The notes below the pieces were generated by a model. The model saw only the letters and a list, made by a program, of their open reading frames with translations. It ran no database searches and was not told the DNA's origin. The position numbers were made by a program, and so were the translations under genes. Below, in pieces: positions 60,405 to 64,000 of a stretch of DNA of 64,000 nt. Origin of the DNA: Castanea sativa (Eukaryota; Streptophyta; Magnoliopsida; Fagales; Fagaceae); NCBI RefSeq assembly GCF_040712315.1, contig NC_134017.1:16770001-16834000 (forward strand). The letters are read 5' to 3'. The first letter of the stretch is position 1, and every line of letters starts with the position of its first letter.

Positions 60405-61140
60405 CAATAATTGGGTTGCATTGGCCAAATAGCATAGGCCATAGGGTCTACCATATATCCCCACCAAGGAAAAAAAAGTGGTAGCAAGAGAACATGTGCC
60501 ATAGCAAGTGAGCTATTGGAACCTTTAGAAAAAAATATGCAAAAAACACTGTTTTTGTACAACAAAAGGTAGTTTAATCATAAAGTATTGTCCTGATCAT
60601 GTACCATTTGTGTCTCTTAATTAATCCCAACATGATAGACAGCTCTTAACACTATCATTTAGGTAAAGCATCCACGCATATATAACACTATTAGTCACAT
60701 TCAAAGGCACAAGAAAGGTTAACAATAATCTTTTGCCCAATATCTTGGAATTGCATAAAAGGTAAAAGAAGAGAAAGGAAATGCAATTTTTTCAAAGAAA
60801 TCTTTAACAAAGTTTACCAATCTAATTACAAGGGGTAAGATATGGGACCATTTGAGAAGAAAAATAAGAAAGAGAAAAAAAAAAAAATGACAAATGCATT
60901 GCTGCGTCATTTCAATTATTTATCATCAAATTTCAAACGTATATGGTATATGACAGCTACATGAAAAATAAAACAAGAAAAGAAAAAGAAAAACAGGACT
61001 CTTCAATTGTGTGAGAATTAATTATATTACAATAGAGAGACCCAGTTAGAAAAAGTAGTAGTAATTAGCACTACTAAATAAGAAAAAAGAGAGAGAAGAA
61101 ATGTAGTGAAAATAAAAATACACACCAATCTAATTAGTGA
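60405..61140. other. Region downstream of the AP2/ERF gene, no gene seen
   Basis: AT-rich. The part next to 61140 should contain the 3' UTR of the AP2/ERF gene; no clear AATAAA on the minus strand was identified. Confidence 0.5.
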
Positions 61141-62016
61141 TTAATCCCACACTAAACCTTCAAAGTTGCAAGGAATCAAACTCTCCAAAGCCAATATCTG
61201 ATCACAAAAACCAAAGGGTTGTTCATTCTCATACACCCATGAAGAACCATCAACCGAGTCAAGCAGCATGAACTCGGTCCGTGACTCGGCCGAGCCCAAC
61301 TCAAAGCTCCCTTCTATATTTGGCAACTCCACAATCTCACCCAGCTCCTCGGACTCAGAAGCTGTACATGTTGTTGTAGTTGTAGTTGTAGTAGTTGTTA
61401 ATGAAGATGATGACAATGATGCTGAAGATGATGATTCTGAATTATTATTGTTGTTGTTGTTGTTGTTGTCAAGGTCCACCATGGCTGCTGCTTTAGCTGC
61501 AGCGGCTTGAATGTCACGCGGAGAAAGTGAAACAGGACGAGGTAGCACTTGAGCGAGGTCAGGAAAGTTCAGCACAGCAGAGTTACCTTTAATGCTCAAA
61601 GCTGCAACATCGTGTGCACGTGCGGCCATTTCTGGAGTCGAGAATGTACCAAGCCAGATGCGTGATTTCTTGCGCGGCTCGCGAATTTCAGACACCCATT
61701 TGCCCCAATTGCGCATTCGTACCCCGCGGTACACAGCGTGCTTATTGTTATTGTTATTGCTATTGTTGTTGTCATTGTTGTCGTCGCTACTACAATCTGC
61801 CTTTTGGGCTTTTTTATTGGGTGTAGCAGTAGCAGCAGCAGTAGCAGCAGTAGTAGTAGTAATATTTGGTAAAGATTGGGAATTGGATCTTTTTTTAGAT
61901 GATGAATTGGATGAGGTAGAAGGTGAGGATGGTGATGATGATGATGAAGAAGAAGAAGAAGAAGTGGATGAATTTGTTCTTGAACTTGTAGCTTCTGAAT
62001 TGTTTGATTCTGTCAT
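61141..62016 (-). CDS. AP2/ERF transcription factor, DREB A-4-like
   Basis: A single-exon gene of 291 residues with ATG at 62016-62014 and TAA at 61143-61141. One AP2 domain spans residues ~96-152, with [36 protein letters not shown] and LNFPDL. Val and Glu at AP2 positions 14 and 19 (residues 108 and 113) are the DREB-type pair, and the flanking [15 protein letters not shown] block fits subgroup A-4 (TINY/ERF034-039 type). Such proteins bind DRE/GCC-like promoter elements in the nucleus, in stress and brassinosteroid-linked responses; the exact orthologue is not assigned. Low-complexity Ser, Thr, Asn and Ala tracts flank the domain and are built from imperfect trinucleotide runs. The acidic Glu-rich C terminus ending LVWD may activate transcription. 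Both DREB residues and the frame are intact. Confidence 0.95.
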   Translation of the reverse strand: MTESNNSEATSSRTNSSTSSSSSSSSSSPSSPSTSSNSSSKKRSNSQSLPNITTTTAATAAATATPNKKAQKADCSSDDNNDNNNSNNNNNKHAVYRGVRMRNWGKWVSEIREPRKKSRIWLGTFSTPEMAARAHDVAALSIKGNSAVLNFPDLAQVLPRPVSLSPRDIQAAAAKAAAMVDLDNNNNNNNNNSESSSSASLSSSSLTTTTTTTTTTCTASESEELGEIVELPNIEGSFELGSAESRTEFMLLDSVDGSSWVYENEQPFGFCDQILALESLIPCNFEGLVWD

Positions 62017-62955
62017 TGTTATCAAAGAGTATAATACACAAAAGGCCCAGTTGAGGATATAAGTAAAGAGAGTATATACTTATTCTTGAGAAAAATATGA
62101 TATGCTTTTTATGTAGATAGGCTTAGATATAGGCTAAGCTAGGTAAAGGTAAAGGTATGTCACAAACTCACAAATCACAATGCAGAAATTTAGGGAGAGA
62201 GAGAAGAGGGTTTTGTAGAGGAAGGGAATGAGAAGAGAAGAGAAGAGATTATAGGTAGAATTAGAGTTTAAGACGCTCCTACACAAAGCGACCTTTAACC
62301 AACCATTATTTTGAGATTTCTCTCAATGACAAAAACATACTTGTACTAATACTAAAAAAATTTACAAAGGGCTTGAGGGAATTTTTTTTTTCATTGAGGG
62401 GTTGAGGCATTGTGGGGTCCACAGAAGAATTGGTCATCTGGGTTTACTGTATACGTGTGTGTGTGTCTTATTCACTGTTGTGCCAGCAACGTTCAATTCT
62501 TCTTTTTTTTTTTTCTTCTTCTTCTTCTCTTTCACCTCATTAGTCCACGTCTCCCTCTCCAATCTTCATATGTCCGTTGAGGATCAGTTTGCTCTTTCTT
62601 CTTTATTTTATTCAAAAATGTTCAAAACTATCTTATTCATATTTTACTCGGGGCAAAACTTAGATACTGTATTTTAGATATCACTCTTTCGGGTACATTT
62701 TCTAAATTACAGCTATCTTTTTGGTTTTGTAACTCTACTAACGGGCATTAATGTTGTCTTCTCTGTTTCTTTCTTTTTCTATTTTTGTCTAGCTAGAGAG
62801 AAAACCTGATAGATTTCTCACACAATCAACAGTAACTAGATTTATTCATTCCTCCATTTTATTTGATGTTTGAATGTTTAATAGAAAAATTTTAATTCCA
62901 GAAGAAAAAAAAAAAACTGGGTTTGAATATTGTAGCATAAACCATATTGATATAG

Positions 62956-63113
62956 GGGAAATTATTGTATACTTTCGGAGTACCATAAATGCGTACTACA
63001 TTCTCTCACATAAATGGTGAATCTCACTAATTAAATTCATGGTGAGACCCACTATTCATGTGAGAGAGTAAAATACGCATTTATGATATTTCGGTAGTAC
63101 CTAATAATTTTCC
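62956..63113. mobile_element. Hairpin MITE, about 158 bp
   Basis: The left half from GGGAAATTATTGTATAC through 'accataaatgcgta' and 'ctctcacat' is repeated inverted in the right half, ending at 'aataattttcc'. Together they form a nearly full-length foldback. It lies about 0.9 kb upstream of the AP2/ERF gene. Confidence 0.75.
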
Positions 63114-63424
63114 GATACTCTTTTTTGGATAATAAATTTCACAATTGTTTAAGTAGGTAATTATAAATAGTACACATAAATAACACTCATAAATTTATCA
63201 TTGACAGCCAACCGCTCAATAATTATGAAATTTGTTGCCAAAAAAAGTTGTTTCCGTGCCGCTATTATTTATATCCTTTGTCTGATACTCTGATTCAATA
63301 TCAATTGAATATTATTTGTCTTTATGTATATGTAATTATTGAGAAAATTTATTTTCCGTAAATTTGTACATTTCTGCTAGTACTAGAAGTCTAGAACAAA
63401 ACCAAGTTAACCTGTTATTTTCAA

Positions 63425-63510
63425 GGGTTCAAAATTCAAAATCTACCGCACCCCACACACCAAGATCCTAATCACTAGGCCATCACTCAAAGATGGTGTG
63501 TCTCTCTTTA
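63425..63510 (-). mobile_element. Possible tRNA-derived SINE head
   Basis: On the minus strand 'gatggcctagtgattagg' resembles a box A, followed at SINE spacing by 'gaattttgaaccctt'. No tail or target duplication was defined. Confidence 0.3.
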
Positions 63511-64000
63511 TCTTTTCGTAGTGTCAATTATTTTTTAATGAGTAAATAGAAGAATAAAGTTTTGATTGGGATAATGCATACAAAGAAAGCATCAATGTGT
63601 GTAATAGTAGTGGATGCTTTCTAGCATTGTAAAGTTTCAAACAAGGTGCATGATATATACTTTTCATAATAATACATTGCATGTGTTTCTATAAGCAACA
63701 ATAGAGGTTAAAAAAAAATTAAAAAAAAAATGCAACATTATTGTCATGTTGAAATTCTAGCATGGCTATCCATTACATCACTGGCACGCTTTTATCAGAA
63801 ACTCGGCAAAATGGCTTATTGTATGGGTTTAATATTACTAGTGGATCACAAAACTAATGCGACATTTTATTTCTTGAAAGTGAGTCTGCACTGTACACCC
63901 CACAACTCGTCAGCAGAAGCTACTAGTCCAATAATATTCAAAGATTAATAATCATATTTTTGTATAAAGTACTATACCATTCAATACTCAATGTACTAAA

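Larger units (their letters stand above)
62017..64000. other. Upstream region of the AP2/ERF gene and intergenic DNA
   Basis: 62017-62300 is purine-rich on the plus strand (agagaagag runs), giving a CT-rich leader on the gene strand, as common in plant 5' UTRs. A TATATAC word at 62072-62080 is too close to the ATG to be a convincing TATA box. No other gene is seen to 64000. Confidence 0.5.

Noticed and set aside
61268..62062. Long plus-strand frames opposite the AP2/ERF gene
   Set aside because: Shadows of trinucleotide-rich coding sequence; the minus frame has the AP2 domain.

Overview
This 64-kb window is nuclear DNA from a flowering plant, most likely a woody eudicot. The evidence is spliced genes with GT-AG introns, Tat-type Ty3/gypsy retrotransposons, many small hairpin transposons, an ACD6-type ankyrin gene, a DREB-type AP2/ERF gene and a eukaryotic tRNA-Arg. 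Placement near the oak/beech order rests only on the familiar look of some small repeats and is weak. The sequence is AT-rich and gene-poor.

Layout. 1-2 kb: AT-rich DNA with no gene. 2.05-11.4 kb: a decayed plus-strand Ty3/gypsy element (element 1) with a rearranged 5' end. 12.4-12.9 kb: a Mutator-like small element. 13.1-15.9 kb: an intact three-exon ankyrin-PGG membrane protein gene (minus) with a hAT-like MITE in intron 2. 17.3-27.3 kb: a young, structurally complete minus-strand Ty3/gypsy element (element 2) with intact LTRs and TSD but nonsense and frameshift lesions. 27.3-42 kb: a mosaic of diverged copies of the same non-coding segments, interrupted by a solo LTR, two SINE copies, a CACTA-like element and a third gypsy relic. 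42.1-43.1 kb: a hAT-like element. 45.8 kb: tRNA-Arg(TCT). 46.2 and 60.0 kb: two 5'-truncated LINE insertions with RNase H tails. 50-59 kb: several tandem duplications. 61.1-62.0 kb: an intact single-exon DREB A-4-like AP2/ERF gene (minus).

Only the ankyrin-PGG and AP2/ERF genes look like intact host protein genes; nothing in the sequence links them functionally.

The most interesting system is shared by the two gypsy elements. Besides gag-pol, each carries a spliced gene on the opposite strand between pol and the 3' LTR. It has its own TATA box, a 5'-UTR intron and four coding exons at conserved positions, and encodes a protein resembling the Transposase_28 ('putative gypsy type transposon') family with a C-terminal coiled coil. 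The part of each element outside gag-pol (LTR, this gene with its introns, and a 42-50 bp tandem array) is dense in the pentamer CCGTC, while gag-pol is not. An accessory protein plus a short motif spread through non-coding DNA is the pattern known from the VANC anti-silencing system of VANDAL transposons. That function is a hypothesis here, not a demonstration.
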